Positions 40,226 through 47,998 of a DNA stretch of 64,000 nt are shown piece after piece (the stretch's first letter is position 1; the number at the start of each line of letters is the position of its first letter). The notes under the pieces are model-generated. The model had not been told where the DNA came from. It ran no database searches and saw only the letters and a list, made by a program, of their open reading frames with translations. Source of the DNA: Eupransor demetentiae (GTDB lineage: Bacteria; Bacillota; Bacilli; Lactobacillales; Lactobacillaceae); assembly GCF_963930865.1 (NCBI RefSeq), contig NZ_CAWVOH010000001.1, positions 310,001 through 374,000 of the forward strand, written 5' to 3'. The position numbers and the translations under genes are program-made.

Positions 40226-41677
40226 ATGAAATATATTTCAACTCGCGGTCAAAGTCCCGCTGTCGATGCCGCTGAAGCGATTTTGAATGGATTGGCACCC
40301 GATGGTGGTCTCTACGTTCCTAACGAATGGCCAGAAGTCGCCCTTAATTTGGCTGACCTGCCCGATATGACTTACCAAGAAGTCGCTAAGCAGATTTTTG
40401 CTGCCTTTTTGCCTGACTTTACTGAAAGTGAAATTGAAGATGTTGTCACCTCGGCCTACAACCAGCAGTGGGATGACGAAAAAATCGTGCCCTTAGCAAA
40501 CTTTGAGCATCTGCACTTGCTGGAGCTCTTCCACGGACCAACCTTGGCCTTTAAGGACATCGCCTTGCAAGCTTTGCCATATTTGGTCGTTAAGGCCATG
40601 CAAAAGAAGCACAGTGTCAAGGACGTGGCCATCGTTACCGCTACTTCTGGTGATACGGGTTCCGCAGCCTTAGCTGGTTTTGCGGATGTAGCAAAAACCA
40701 AGATTGCCATCCTTTACCCCGAAAAGGGAATCTCTGACATCCAGCGTCAACAAATGGTTTCTCAAACGGGTGACAACGTCACGGTTATCGGCTTGAAGGG
40801 AAACTTTGATGATGCTCAAAAAAAGGTGAAAGAATTAATGGGATCGGCCGAATTCAAGGCCTTCTTGGATGGTGAAAACCTTCGTTTGTCTTCCGCTAAT
40901 TCAATCAATATTGGCCGCTTGGTTCCGCAGATTGTTTATTACTTCTATGGCTATGGCCAGCTAATTGCTCAAAACGCCATTCAAGCAGGGGATGCCATCG
41001 ACATCGCCGTACCAACTGGAAACTTCGGAAATATCTTAGCGGCCTACTACGCTAGCCAAATCGGCTTGCCCGTACACCGTTTCCGCGTCGCTTCTAACGA
41101 AAACCACGTTTTGACGGACTTCTTTGAAACCGGTCGCTACGACCGTAACCGGGACTTCGAGGTAACTAACGCACCGGCCATGGATATCTTAGTTTCATCG
41201 AACCTGGAGCGTTTGCTCTACTTTGCGGCCGACCGTGACAGTGCCTTGGTTGCTGAAAAGATGAAGGAACTCAACGAAGTTGGTTACTATCAGGTTGATG
41301 AAAAGCTGCGCGCCAACTTGGCGGAGTTCGCAGCTGCTTGGACGACACCCGAACAGGTGGAGGGCGAAATCAAGAAGTTCTTTGACGAACACCATTATTT
41401 GTTGGATCCGCACACTGCTGTGGCAGCCTACCAGTATCAAGACGACGGGCACCACACTTTAATGGCTGCCACTGCGTCGCCATTTAAGTTCCCACAGACG
41501 GTTTTGCAGGCATTGGGACAACCAGTTGAAAAGGGAGACGCCGCCCTTAAGGCCGTTGCGAAGTTGGCCAACTTACCTGAACCAAAGCCCGTTCGAGACC
41601 TCTTTGACAAGAAGGTTTTGCACAAGGCCATCATTGATCCGGCTAAGATTCAAGAATCCATTGAAAAAGCTTGGTAA
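40226..41677 (+). CDS. thrC: Threonine synthase
   Basis: ThrC makes threonine from phosphohomoserine with pyridoxal phosphate. The 483 residues include YISTRGQSPAVDA, the PLP-lysine motif GPTLAFKDIALQ, and SGDTGSAALAGF for phosphate binding. The length and N-terminal domain fit the long threonine synthase class. It is divergently transcribed from the hom operon, completing a threonine gene cluster. AGAGG precedes the ATG. Confidence 0.96.
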   Translation: MKYISTRGQSPAVDAAEAILNGLAPDGGLYVPNEWPEVALNLADLPDMTYQEVAKQIFAAFLPDFTESEIEDVVTSAYNQQWDDEKIVPLANFEHLHLLELFHGPTLAFKDIALQALPYLVVKAMQKKHSVKDVAIVTATSGDTGSAALAGFADVAKTKIAILYPEKGISDIQRQQMVSQTGDNVTVIGLKGNFDDAQKKVKELMGSAEFKAFLDGENLRLSSANSINIGRLVPQIVYYFYGYGQLIAQNAIQAGDAIDIAVPTGNFGNILAAYYASQIGLPVHRFRVASNENHVLTDFFETGRYDRNRDFEVTNAPAMDILVSSNLERLLYFAADRDSALVAEKMKELNEVGYYQVDEKLRANLAEFAAAWTTPEQVEGEIKKFFDEHHYLLDPHTAVAAYQYQDDGHHTLMAATASPFKFPQTVLQALGQPVEKGDAALKAVAKLANLPEPKPVRDLFDKKVLHKAIIDPAKIQESIEKAW

Positions 41678-41687
41678 ATTAGAGCAT

Positions 41688-41720
41688 AAAAAAAGCAGGA
41701 CTTCAAAGTCCTGCTTTTTG
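41688..41720. terminator. Bidirectional terminator thrC / lexA
   Basis: AAAAAAAGCAGGACTT / AAGTCCTGCTTTTT, between converging genes. Confidence 0.9.
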
Positions 41721-41721
41721 C

Positions 41722-42360
41722 TTAATAAATGGCGTCACGGTAGAGACCGACGACCTTACCTAAAATAGAAACTTCATCTAGAATAATAGGGTCCATATGG
41801 TCATTTTCAGGCTGCAAGCGGTAATGACCGGCCTCTCGGAAGAAACGCTTAACCGTTGCTTCGTTATCAGCGTTCATGGCAACCACGATATCGCCATTGT
41901 CGGCGTTGCTTTGGCGGCGGACGATGACTTGATCACCATCAAGGATACCAATGTTAATCATTGATTCGCCTCGAACGTTCAACATGAAAAGGGAACCATC
42001 GTACTGCGACAAGTTATCTGGAATAGGGAAGAACTCAGTCGCTTCCTGTTCAACCGCTAAAATTGGTTGTCCAGCGGTAACGAGACCCAAGACCGGAATC
42101 TTACCGGCATTAGCGGAAACGCCCAAGATATCAAGTCCAGCTGGCGTCACTTCAATGGCGCGGGCACGGGGCTTGCTGACGTCCTTCGAAAGATAGCCCT
42201 TCTTAACTAGCCGTTCAATATGGCCATGAATGGTTGAAGAAGAGGAGAGGCCAATTGCTTCTCCAATTTCGCGCACTGTGGGCGGATAACCATTCTTGGA
42301 CTGCGCATCATGAATGAAACGCAGTACTTGGATTTGTTTGCTGTCTGAACTGTTTACCAT
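41722..42360 (-). CDS. lexA: SOS repressor LexA
   Basis: LexA represses DNA-damage genes and self-cleaves when RecA filaments form. The 212 residues have a winged helix (about 10-70, GYPPTVREIGEAIGLSSSST) and the peptidase domain with the Ala-Gly cleavage site in LVTAGQPIL. The catalytic Ser is in RGESMINIGI and the Lys in ATVKRFFRE. ATG 42360 is chosen because the promoter -10 lies at 42389-42394, upstream of it, and AAAGGA precedes it. The longer frame to 42417 runs through that promoter and was rejected. Confidence 0.96.
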   Translation of the reverse strand: MVNSSDSKQIQVLRFIHDAQSKNGYPPTVREIGEAIGLSSSSTIHGHIERLVKKGYLSKDVSKPRARAIEVTPAGLDILGVSANAGKIPVLGLVTAGQPILAVEQEATEFFPIPDNLSQYDGSLFMLNVRGESMINIGILDGDQVIVRRQSNADNGDIVVAMNADNEATVKRFFREAGHYRLQPENDHMDPIILDEVSILGKVVGLYRDAIY

Positions 42361-42388
42361 ATGAATTAAATCCTTTATTGATACACTC

Positions 42389-42417
42389 ATAATACCGAAA
42401 ATCACTTGATAAATCAA
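42389..42417 (-). promoter_or_regulatory. lexA promoter
   Basis: On the minus strand TTGATT (42417-42412), 17 bases, TATTAT (42394-42389). Confidence 0.75.
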
Positions 42418-42428
42418 ACGTTTGTTCG
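42415..42428 (-). promoter_or_regulatory. LexA box of lexA
   Basis: CGAACAAACGTTTG matches the SOS consensus CGAACRNRYGTTYG at every position and overlaps the lexA -35, so lexA is autorepressed. A second half site CGAAC at 42457-42461 is not completed. Confidence 0.9.
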
Positions 42429-42480
42429 CTTTTTTAAGAGAAAGTTAATCATAAAGCGAACAAATCTCACAGACAAGTTA

Positions 42481-42489
42481 TGTTATAAT
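42481..42489 (+). promoter_or_regulatory. -10 of yneF, TG extended
   Basis: TG-T-TATAAT (TATAAT 42484-42489), 38 bases before the ATG. Confidence 0.6.
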
Positions 42490-42527
42490 TATTTTTAGAA
42501 TTTTTTACACTAAAGGAGCTGGCGGAA

Positions 42528-42749
42528 ATGATCATTTTAGTTGGTGTGTTGGCCTTGGTGGTTGGTTTAGTAGGTGGATTTTTCATCGCTCGTGGAACGA
42601 TGAAGTCCTACTTGGCTAAGAACCCACCCATTTCAGAAGACATGATGAAGTCAATGATGATGTCGATGGGACAAAAGCCATCACAAAAGAAGTTGAACCA
42701 AATGATGGCTCAAATGAAGAACCAAACACAAAAAGCACAAAAAAAATAA
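42528..42749 (+). CDS. yneF: YneF family (UPF0154) small membrane protein
   Basis: A 73-residue protein with one N-terminal membrane helix (3-21), then a Met/Lys-rich soluble part (NPPISEDMMKSMMMSMGQKPSQKK) typical of UPF0154. Function unknown. It is divergent from lexA, a neighbourhood shared in wider form with Bacillus, and has AAAGGAG. Confidence 0.9.
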   Translation: MIILVGVLALVVGLVGGFFIARGTMKSYLAKNPPISEDMMKSMMMSMGQKPSQKKLNQMMAQMKNQTQKAQKK

Positions 42750-42770
42750 GCCATTGGCTTATTTTTTTTC
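42741..42770. terminator. Bidirectional terminator yneF / plsC
   Basis: AAAAAATAAGCCA / TTGGCTTATTTTTT, overlapping the end of yneF. Confidence 0.85.
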
Positions 42771-43394
42771 TTGCTTTGGATCATGGTAAACCCAGTTAGG
42801 ATCAACTTCGTCATCCAACTTATCAAAGGCAGCTTGCATTTGATCGTTGTACTTTTCAATCATTTCATCGCTAAGTTTGTCCTTGCGGTCAACCACAATC
42901 GGTTCGCCGAAGTTGATGGTACAATTATTACGCTTGAAGAGATGGCTGAACTTGACTGGTCCTTGATAAACAGCGGGCACGATAACCTTGCCGGACATCT
43001 TGGCAATCAAGACCGTCCCAGACTTCAACTTGCTGGAGTGGCGTGAACCGGAAGGAAACATGATTAGTGAACGTTCTCCGGAGCGGAGCTCCTTAACCGG
43101 GTACTTGATCACGTCGGTGCCAACGTTTTTACGGTCAACCGGGAAGGCCCCCAGCTCCGTAATCAACCAGCGCAAGGGGCGGTGCTTGAAGAGCTCGGCT
43201 TTGGCCATGAAAATAAACTTCTTTGGGTATGCGGCAAAGGCATACCAAACGGGATCCCACCAAGTTCGGTGAGGGCCAACCAAAATATAGTTATCATCTT
43301 CGGGCAGGCGATCCTTATTCATTACCTTAATTCGGCCGGTAATCGACCAAATTAGGGCGCCCCCGAAAATCTTAGTTAATCGATAAATATCCAT
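42759..43394 (-). CDS. plsC: 1-acyl-sn-glycerol-3-phosphate acyltransferase (PlsC family)
   Basis: A 211-residue acyltransferase that makes phosphatidic acid. The catalytic HX4D is HRTWWDPVW, the second block LGAFPVDRK and the third FPSGSRHSS, a Ser variant of FPEGTRS, with VPAVYQGP after it. The N-terminus is amphipathic. A single gene with its own terminator. Confidence 0.92.
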   Translation of the reverse strand: MDIYRLTKIFGGALIWSITGRIKVMNKDRLPEDDNYILVGPHRTWWDPVWYAFAAYPKKFIFMAKAELFKHRPLRWLITELGAFPVDRKNVGTDVIKYPVKELRSGERSLIMFPSGSRHSSKLKSGTVLIAKMSGKVIVPAVYQGPVKFSHLFKRNNCTINFGEPIVVDRKDKLSDEMIEKYNDQMQAAFDKLDDEVDPNWVYHDPKQEKK

Positions 43395-43455
43395 CTAAAT
43401 CGTCCTTTCGATGCCTAATCGAATTAATTTTACTTAGTAATAGAAAGAAACGCAA

Positions 43456-44220
43456 ATGACAGAGCCAAAATTACAGCCAGGAGAACGCATTGACGAGCTT
43501 CCATCGCAAAAAATTCGCATCATCCAAAATCCGGATATGTTTTCCTATTCTTTGGATGCTGTTTTGTTGGCTCACTTTGCCGGTGTGAAGGGGAAGGGCC
43601 GCGGTTTAACGGTTGATTTGGGTGCTGGAACCGGCGCCGTCGGGCTCTTCTATGCCCAGAAGGTGTTGGGACCCATTAAGCTGGTCGAAATTCAAGCTGA
43701 TTTAGCGGCCATGGCAAAGCGTTCCGTTGCCTTAAACGATTTAACTGAACAAGTTGAAGTAATTCACAGCGACATGAAGACGGTCTTTGATCAAATTCGG
43801 CCTGGTTCCGCAGAAACGGTCTTATCGAATCCACCATATTTTCCCGCAGTGGAAACGACCAAGCAAAATTTGGATGAGCACTACAAGATAGCCCGACACG
43901 AAGTGGCCATTGATTTGCCTGAACTGGCTCAGGTTGCTAATAAATTATTGAAGAACAATGGAAAGTTTTACCTGGTGCACCGGCCGGACCGCCTAGCCGA
44001 TATTTTCGCGGCCCTTGAGGGGCGTAAGCTGCGGATTAAGCGCCTGCAATTCGTATACGGTAAAGCGCAGCGGGAGGCTAACATGGTTTTGGTCGAAGCG
44101 ATTAAGGCTGGCCGACCCGGCGGCGTGCGAATTTTGCCACCGATTGTGGCATACCAGGAAGACAACGAATACACGCCCCAGGTTAACGAGATTTTATATG
44201 GTGAACCATGGCAAGCGTAA
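43456..44220 (+). CDS. trmN6: tRNA1(Val) A37 N6-methyltransferase (TrmN6/YabB)
   Basis: A 254-residue class I methyltransferase. The SAM motif is VDLGAGTGAVGLFYAQ and the adenine N6 motif is LSNPPYFP, as in TrmN6/YfiC, which methylates A37 of tRNA1(Val). The family member in Bacillus is YabB. yazA follows with an overlap of 13 bases, as in the Bacillus yabB-yazA order. Confidence 0.9.
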   Translation: MTEPKLQPGERIDELPSQKIRIIQNPDMFSYSLDAVLLAHFAGVKGKGRGLTVDLGAGTGAVGLFYAQKVLGPIKLVEIQADLAAMAKRSVALNDLTEQVEVIHSDMKTVFDQIRPGSAETVLSNPPYFPAVETTKQNLDEHYKIARHEVAIDLPELAQVANKLLKNNGKFYLVHRPDRLADIFAALEGRKLRIKRLQFVYGKAQREANMVLVEAIKAGRPGGVRILPPIVAYQEDNEYTPQVNEILYGEPWQA

Positions 44221-44501
44221 AGAAATACTATTTTTATGTTTTGTATACGGCCGATGGCTACTTTTATGGTGGATACAGTGACGATGTCTTTCGCCGCTTT
44301 AAAACCCATCAAGCGGGGAAGGGAGCCAAGTTTACCCGGGTTAAATCCCGCCATCCACTGCAATTAATTCACTATGAAACCTTTGAGAATCAGCACGATG
44401 CCATGCACGCCGAAGCCTCTTTCAAAAAATTGACGCGTTCCAAAAAAGAAGCTTACTTAATTGCCGCCGGTGTGGACGCAAAAATTTGGAAAAAAGCCTA
44501 A
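44208..44501 (+). CDS. yazA: GIY-YIG nuclease superfamily protein YazA
   Basis: A 97-residue one-domain GIY-YIG protein (UPF0213). The motif is KYYFYVLYTADGYFYGGYSD, with DVFRRFKTHQAGKGAKFTR providing the conserved Arg and the rest of the nuclease core. It overlaps trmN6 by 13 bases. Its substrate is unknown; the superfamily cuts branched DNA. Confidence 0.9.
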   Translation: MASVKKYYFYVLYTADGYFYGGYSDDVFRRFKTHQAGKGAKFTRVKSRHPLQLIHYETFENQHDAMHAEASFKKLTRSKKEAYLIAAGVDAKIWKKA

Positions 44502-44507
44502 TAAAGC

Positions 44508-44536
44508 TTGTACTTTGCCAACTTTTCCAGTAAAAT
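44508..44536 (+). promoter_or_regulatory. rpsB promoter
   Basis: TTGTAC (44508-44513), 17 bases, TAAAAT (44531-44536), giving a leader of about 105 bases. Confidence 0.7.
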
Positions 44537-44570
44537 AACTTTTGTTGTGAAAACAACACAAAAATACACA

Positions 44571-44625
44571 CGGTAAACGAGAACGCGTTGGTGCACTTGT
44601 TGTCACGCGAACCAAGAATTTACCG
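44571..44625 (+). ncRNA. rpsB leader, Lacto-rpsB type
   Basis: An outer stem CGGTAAA (44571-44577) / TTTACCG (44619-44625) encloses TTGG (44588-44591) / CCAA (44612-44615) and a GTG/CAC hairpin. Position upstream of rpsB, in a Lactobacillales-type genome, fits the Lacto-rpsB motif, a putative S2 feedback site. The assignment rests on position and folding by eye. Confidence 0.6.
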
Positions 44626-44648
44626 GAGGATTAACCAGGAGGCCTATA

Positions 44649-45428
44649 ATGGCAGTTATTACTATGAAAGAACTCCTTGAAGCAGGAGTTCACTTTGGAC
44701 ACCAGACTCGTCGCTGGAACCCTAAGATGGCACCTTACATCTTTACTGAACGTAATGGTATCCACATCATCGACTTGCAGAAGACTGTTAAGTTGGTTGA
44801 CGAAGCTTACAACTTTATGCGTAACGCTTCAGCTGATGGCGCTAACATCTTGTTTGTTGGTACTAAGAAGCAAGCTTCAGACTCAATCGCTGAAGAAGCT
44901 ACTCGTGCCGGTCAATTCTACATCAACCACCGTTGGTTGGGTGGAACTTTGACTAACTGGAACACGATCAAGACTCGTGTACAGCGCATGAAGGATATCC
45001 AAAAGATGTCTGAAGATGGCACTTTCGAACGTTTGCCAAAGAAGGAAGTTGTTTTGTTGAAGAAGCAACACGCCAAGTTGGAAAAGTTCTTGGGTGGTAT
45101 CGAAGAAATGAAGGATTTGCCTGACGTATTGTTCGTCGTTGATCCTAAGAAGGAAGAAATCGCTGTTAAGGAAGCTAACATGCTTAACATCCCAGTGGTT
45201 GCTATGATCGATACTAACGCAGATCCAGACGTTGTTGACGTTAAGATTCCTGCTAACGATGACGCTATCCGTGCCATCCGTTTGATCACTTCAAAGATGG
45301 CTGATGCTGTTATCGAAGGTCGTCAAGGTCAAGACCAATCATCTGAAAATGGTGAAATCTTCCTTGATGATAACGGTGACACTGAATCAATCGAAGAAAT
45401 CACGAACATCGTTGAAAAAGATAACTAA
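44649..45428 (+). CDS. rpsB: 30S ribosomal protein S2
   Basis: A 259-residue S2 with the start VITMKELLEAGVHFGHQTRRW and the VDPKKEEIAVKEANMLNIP region. S2 joins the 30S subunit late in assembly. Highly biased codon use marks it as strongly expressed. The acidic C-terminal tail is normal. A terminator and a new promoter separate it from tsf, so the two are not a simple readthrough operon. Confidence 0.97.
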   Translation: MAVITMKELLEAGVHFGHQTRRWNPKMAPYIFTERNGIHIIDLQKTVKLVDEAYNFMRNASADGANILFVGTKKQASDSIAEEATRAGQFYINHRWLGGTLTNWNTIKTRVQRMKDIQKMSEDGTFERLPKKEVVLLKKQHAKLEKFLGGIEEMKDLPDVLFVVDPKKEEIAVKEANMLNIPVVAMIDTNADPDVVDVKIPANDDAIRAIRLITSKMADAVIEGRQGQDQSSENGEIFLDDNGDTESIEEITNIVEKDN

Positions 45429-45444
45429 TTTTTGAATCGATTTG

Positions 45445-45487
45445 AACGCCGTTTTACTAGTTAAGACTAGTAAGGCGGCGTTTTTTT
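45445..45487 (+). terminator. Terminator between rpsB and tsf
   Basis: AACGCCG, TTACTAGT-TAAG-ACTAGTAA and CGGCGTTTTTTT form a long stem. Confidence 0.9.
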
Positions 45488-45488
45488 A

Positions 45489-45497
45489 TGCTATAAT
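45489..45497 (+). promoter_or_regulatory. tsf promoter -10, TG extended
   Basis: TG-C-TATAAT (TATAAT 45492-45497) right after the terminator, 39 bases before the ATG. Confidence 0.6.
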
Positions 45498-45536
45498 ATT
45501 TTTCGGAAAACTTTTTTAAATTTAAGGAGATTAACA

Positions 45537-46421
45537 ATGGCAGTTACTGCAAAGTTAGTTAAGGAACTACGTGATAAGACCTCTGTAGGTATGATGGATG
45601 CCAAGAAGGCTTTGGTTGAAGCCGAAGGCGATATTAACAAGGCAATTGATTTGCTCCGTGAAAAGGGTATGGCAAAGGCTGCCAAGAAGGGTGACCGTGT
45701 CGCTGCCGAAGGTATGACTTACGTTGCCACTGACGGTAACAAGGGTGCCATCATCGAATTGAACTCAGAAACTGACTTCGTTGCCGGTAACGCTGAATTC
45801 AACGACTTGCTTTTGGCCGTAACAAACGCCATTGTTACTTTCGAACCAAAGGATGTTGAAGCCGCTTTGAAGTTGAAGATTGACGAATCAGGTCAAACTG
45901 TTAACGAAAAGATCATCAACGTTTCACAGATTACTGGTGAAAAGATTACTTTGCGTCGCTTCGCTGTTGTGAACAAGAACGACAACGAAACTTTCGGAGC
46001 ATACTCACACATGGCTGGTTCAATCTCTGCCTTGGTTGTGCTTGAAGGTGGCGATGAAGAAACTGCACGTGACGTTGCTATGCACGTTGCCGCTATCGCA
46101 CCTAAGTACGTTTCAGATGACCAAGTTCCTGCCGACGTTGTCGAAAAGGAAAAGCAAGTACAATTGGCCTCTGAAGACTTGAACGGTAAGCCTGACAACA
46201 TCAAGGAAAAGATGGTTCAAGGACGTATCAAGAAGTTCTTGGCTGACATCTGCTTGCTTGACCAACCATTCGTTAAGAACGGTGACCAGACTGTTGAACA
46301 GTTCGTTGCTTCAAAGAACGCTAAGGTTAAGTCCTTCGTTCGTTACCAAGTTGGTGAAGGTTTGGAAAAGCAAACGACTGATTTGGCCGAAGAAGTTGCA
46401 AAGCAGTTGGGTACGAACTAA
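45537..46421 (+). CDS. tsf: Elongation factor Ts
   Basis: EF-Ts recycles EF-Tu from GDP to GTP. The 294 residues have the N-terminal UBA-like domain (KLVKELRDKTSVGMMDAKKAL) and the two dimerisation subdomains with LNSETDFVAGN. It is strongly expressed by codon bias, has AAGGAG, and precedes pyrH. Confidence 0.97.
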   Translation: MAVTAKLVKELRDKTSVGMMDAKKALVEAEGDINKAIDLLREKGMAKAAKKGDRVAAEGMTYVATDGNKGAIIELNSETDFVAGNAEFNDLLLAVTNAIVTFEPKDVEAALKLKIDESGQTVNEKIINVSQITGEKITLRRFAVVNKNDNETFGAYSHMAGSISALVVLEGGDEETARDVAMHVAAIAPKYVSDDQVPADVVEKEKQVQLASEDLNGKPDNIKEKMVQGRIKKFLADICLLDQPFVKNGDQTVEQFVASKNAKVKSFVRYQVGEGLEKQTTDLAEEVAKQLGTN

Positions 46422-46437
46422 TTAATTTTTGCAAAGG

Positions 46438-46468
46438 AGTGCACCGCCTGTCGATGCACTTTTTTTTC
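46438..46468 (+). terminator. Terminator between tsf and pyrH
   Basis: AGTGCA-(11)-TGCACT followed by eight T. Confidence 0.75.
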
Positions 46469-46486
46469 GAATAAAAATCGGGATTT

Positions 46487-46495
46487 TGCTATAAT
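46487..46495 (+). promoter_or_regulatory. pyrH promoter -10, TG extended
   Basis: TG-C-TATAAT (TATAAT 46490-46495). An in-frame ATG at 46504 lies eight bases downstream. Confidence 0.6.
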
Positions 46496-46518
46496 AATTA
46501 GAGATGAAAGAGGTAAAC

Positions 46519-47244
46519 ATGACGGACACTAAGTATAAAAGAGTTTTGATGAAGCTCTCTGGTGAAGCGCTTGCAGGTAAGAAGGGTCAAGGAATTGACT
46601 TGGAGACTGTTGGTGAAATCGCTCAAGAACTCAAAGATGTTCATGAGATGGGCACTGAAATTGCTGTTGTTGTCGGCGGTGGAAATCTCTGGCGTGGCGA
46701 ACCAGCTTCAAAGGTGGGCATGGAACGTTCTCGTGCCGATTACACCGGAATGCTCGGAACCACGATGAATGCTTTGGTCTTGCAGGATGCTTTGGAACGT
46801 GCAGGTGTTGCTACCCGTGTTCAAACGGCGATTACTATGCAGCAGATTGCCGAGCCTTACATCCGCGGCCGTGCTATTCGTCACTTGGAAAAAGGGCGCA
46901 TCGTTATTTTTGCGGCGGGAACTGGCTCACCATACTTCTCAACCGATACGACAGCCGCTTTGCGTGCTAACGAAATCAATGCTGATGCCATCTTGATGGC
47001 TAAGAACGGTGTTGATGGCGTGTACGACGATGATCCTCGCAAGAATCCAGCAGCACATAAGTTCACCACTTTGACTCACTTGGATATTTTGAAGAAGGGT
47101 CTTAAAGTTATGGATTCAACGGCTTCATCACTATCGATGGAAAACAACATGCCTTTGGTTGTCTTTAACTTGAATACACCTGGGAACATCAAGCGCGTCG
47201 TCCTTGGTGAACAAATTGGAACTACAGTTACAGGAGATAAATAA
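46519..47244 (+). CDS. pyrH: Uridylate kinase
   Basis: PyrH phosphorylates UMP to UDP for pyrimidine and cell wall precursors. The 241 residues contain LMKLSGEALAG, VVGGGNLWRG and FAAGTGSPYFSTDTTAALRA, the UMP kinase hallmarks. I chose ATG 46519 with AAAGAGG upstream. ATG 46504 (MKEVNMTDT) would give a leaderless start, and both may be used. It is coupled to frr: the stop overlaps the frr ATG by one base. Confidence 0.95.
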   Translation: MTDTKYKRVLMKLSGEALAGKKGQGIDLETVGEIAQELKDVHEMGTEIAVVVGGGNLWRGEPASKVGMERSRADYTGMLGTTMNALVLQDALERAGVATRVQTAITMQQIAEPYIRGRAIRHLEKGRIVIFAAGTGSPYFSTDTTAALRANEINADAILMAKNGVDGVYDDDPRKNPAAHKFTTLTHLDILKKGLKVMDSTASSLSMENNMPLVVFNLNTPGNIKRVVLGEQIGTTVTGDK

Positions 47245-47789
47245 TGGCTTTTGATTTTACAAATGCTCGCGAACGTATGCAGGGTGCCCAAGACGCATTG
47301 AAGCGCGAATTGGCAGACATCCGTACTGGACGTGCAAACCCTAACATTTTGAACCGTGTCGAAGTGGAATACTACGGTGCCATGGTTCCTTTGAACCAAG
47401 TGGCTTCAATTTCTGTTCCGGAAGCACGTATGCTTTTGATTACGCCTTTTGATAAGGGTGCTTTGGAAGCCATCGTGACTGCTATTAACATGTCAGACCT
47501 TGGTTTGAACCCAGCCTCAGATGGAAACATTGTGCGTTTGGCCATTCCACAAATGACGGAAGAACGTCGTAAGGAATTGGTTAAGGACGTGAAGGCTGAA
47601 GCTGAAAAGGCTAAGGTTGCTATCCGTAACGTTCGTCGTGATGTCATGGACGATATCAAGAAGGACAAGGAAATGACCGAAGACCAAGTTCACGATGCTG
47701 AAGATCAAGCACAAAAGTTGACGGACGATAACACGAAGGCCGTTGATCAAATCGCTTCTGATAAGGAAGCAGAATTGATGAAGATCTAA
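47244..47789 (+). CDS. frr: Ribosome recycling factor
   Basis: Frr splits the post-termination ribosome with EF-G. The 181-residue three-helix bundle has RTGRANPNILNRVEVEYYG, the stretch after it, and the ending AEDQAQKLTDDNTKAVDQIASDKEAELMKI. It overlaps pyrH by one base. Confidence 0.97.
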   Translation: MAFDFTNARERMQGAQDALKRELADIRTGRANPNILNRVEVEYYGAMVPLNQVASISVPEARMLLITPFDKGALEAIVTAINMSDLGLNPASDGNIVRLAIPQMTEERRKELVKDVKAEAEKAKVAIRNVRRDVMDDIKKDKEMTEDQVHDAEDQAQKLTDDNTKAVDQIASDKEAELMKI

Positions 47790-47794
47790 AGTTC

Positions 47795-47980
47795 TTGACC
47801 TTTGGGTCAAAGATATTCATAATTAAACCAGTTACTTTTTTGCAATGATCTGGCTTGGCAACCAGGGAGTAAGAAGCACTTTAAGGGTCGGGTTTTTAAC
47901 CCGGAAATCAGGTGGAACCGCGCGTGAGCGTCCTGATGTCATTTTTTGACATTAGAAGACTGCTCCGGGCGGTTTTTTGA
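47795..47980 (+). ncRNA. Glycine-type T-box leader
   Basis: The T-box sequence GGTGGAACCGCG is at 47911-47922, with the pairing partner GCGTCCTG after it. The upstream Stem I region includes a GGC glycine codon at the candidate specifier in CTTGGCAACCAGG (47853-47865), inferred from the downstream glyQS. It reads first into the DUF2130 gene, then glyQ and glyS. Confidence 0.75.
47918..47978 (+). terminator. T-box terminator of the DUF2130-glyQS operon
   Basis: ACCGCGCG... pairs with the CGGGCGGT ahead of the TTTTTT. A smaller GTCATTTTTTGAC hairpin lies inside it. Confidence 0.6.
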
Positions 47981-47998
47981 TGTCTGAAGGGAGCTTGA

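Noticed and set aside
42361..42417. Longer LexA frame from 42417
   Set aside because: It overlaps the lexA promoter and operator.
42457..42470. Second LexA box before yneF
   Set aside because: Only CGAAC is present; the GTTC half is missing.
47793..47815. CTTGACC/GGGTCAAAG hairpin after frr as a terminator
   Set aside because: No T-run follows; it is more likely part of the T-box leader.
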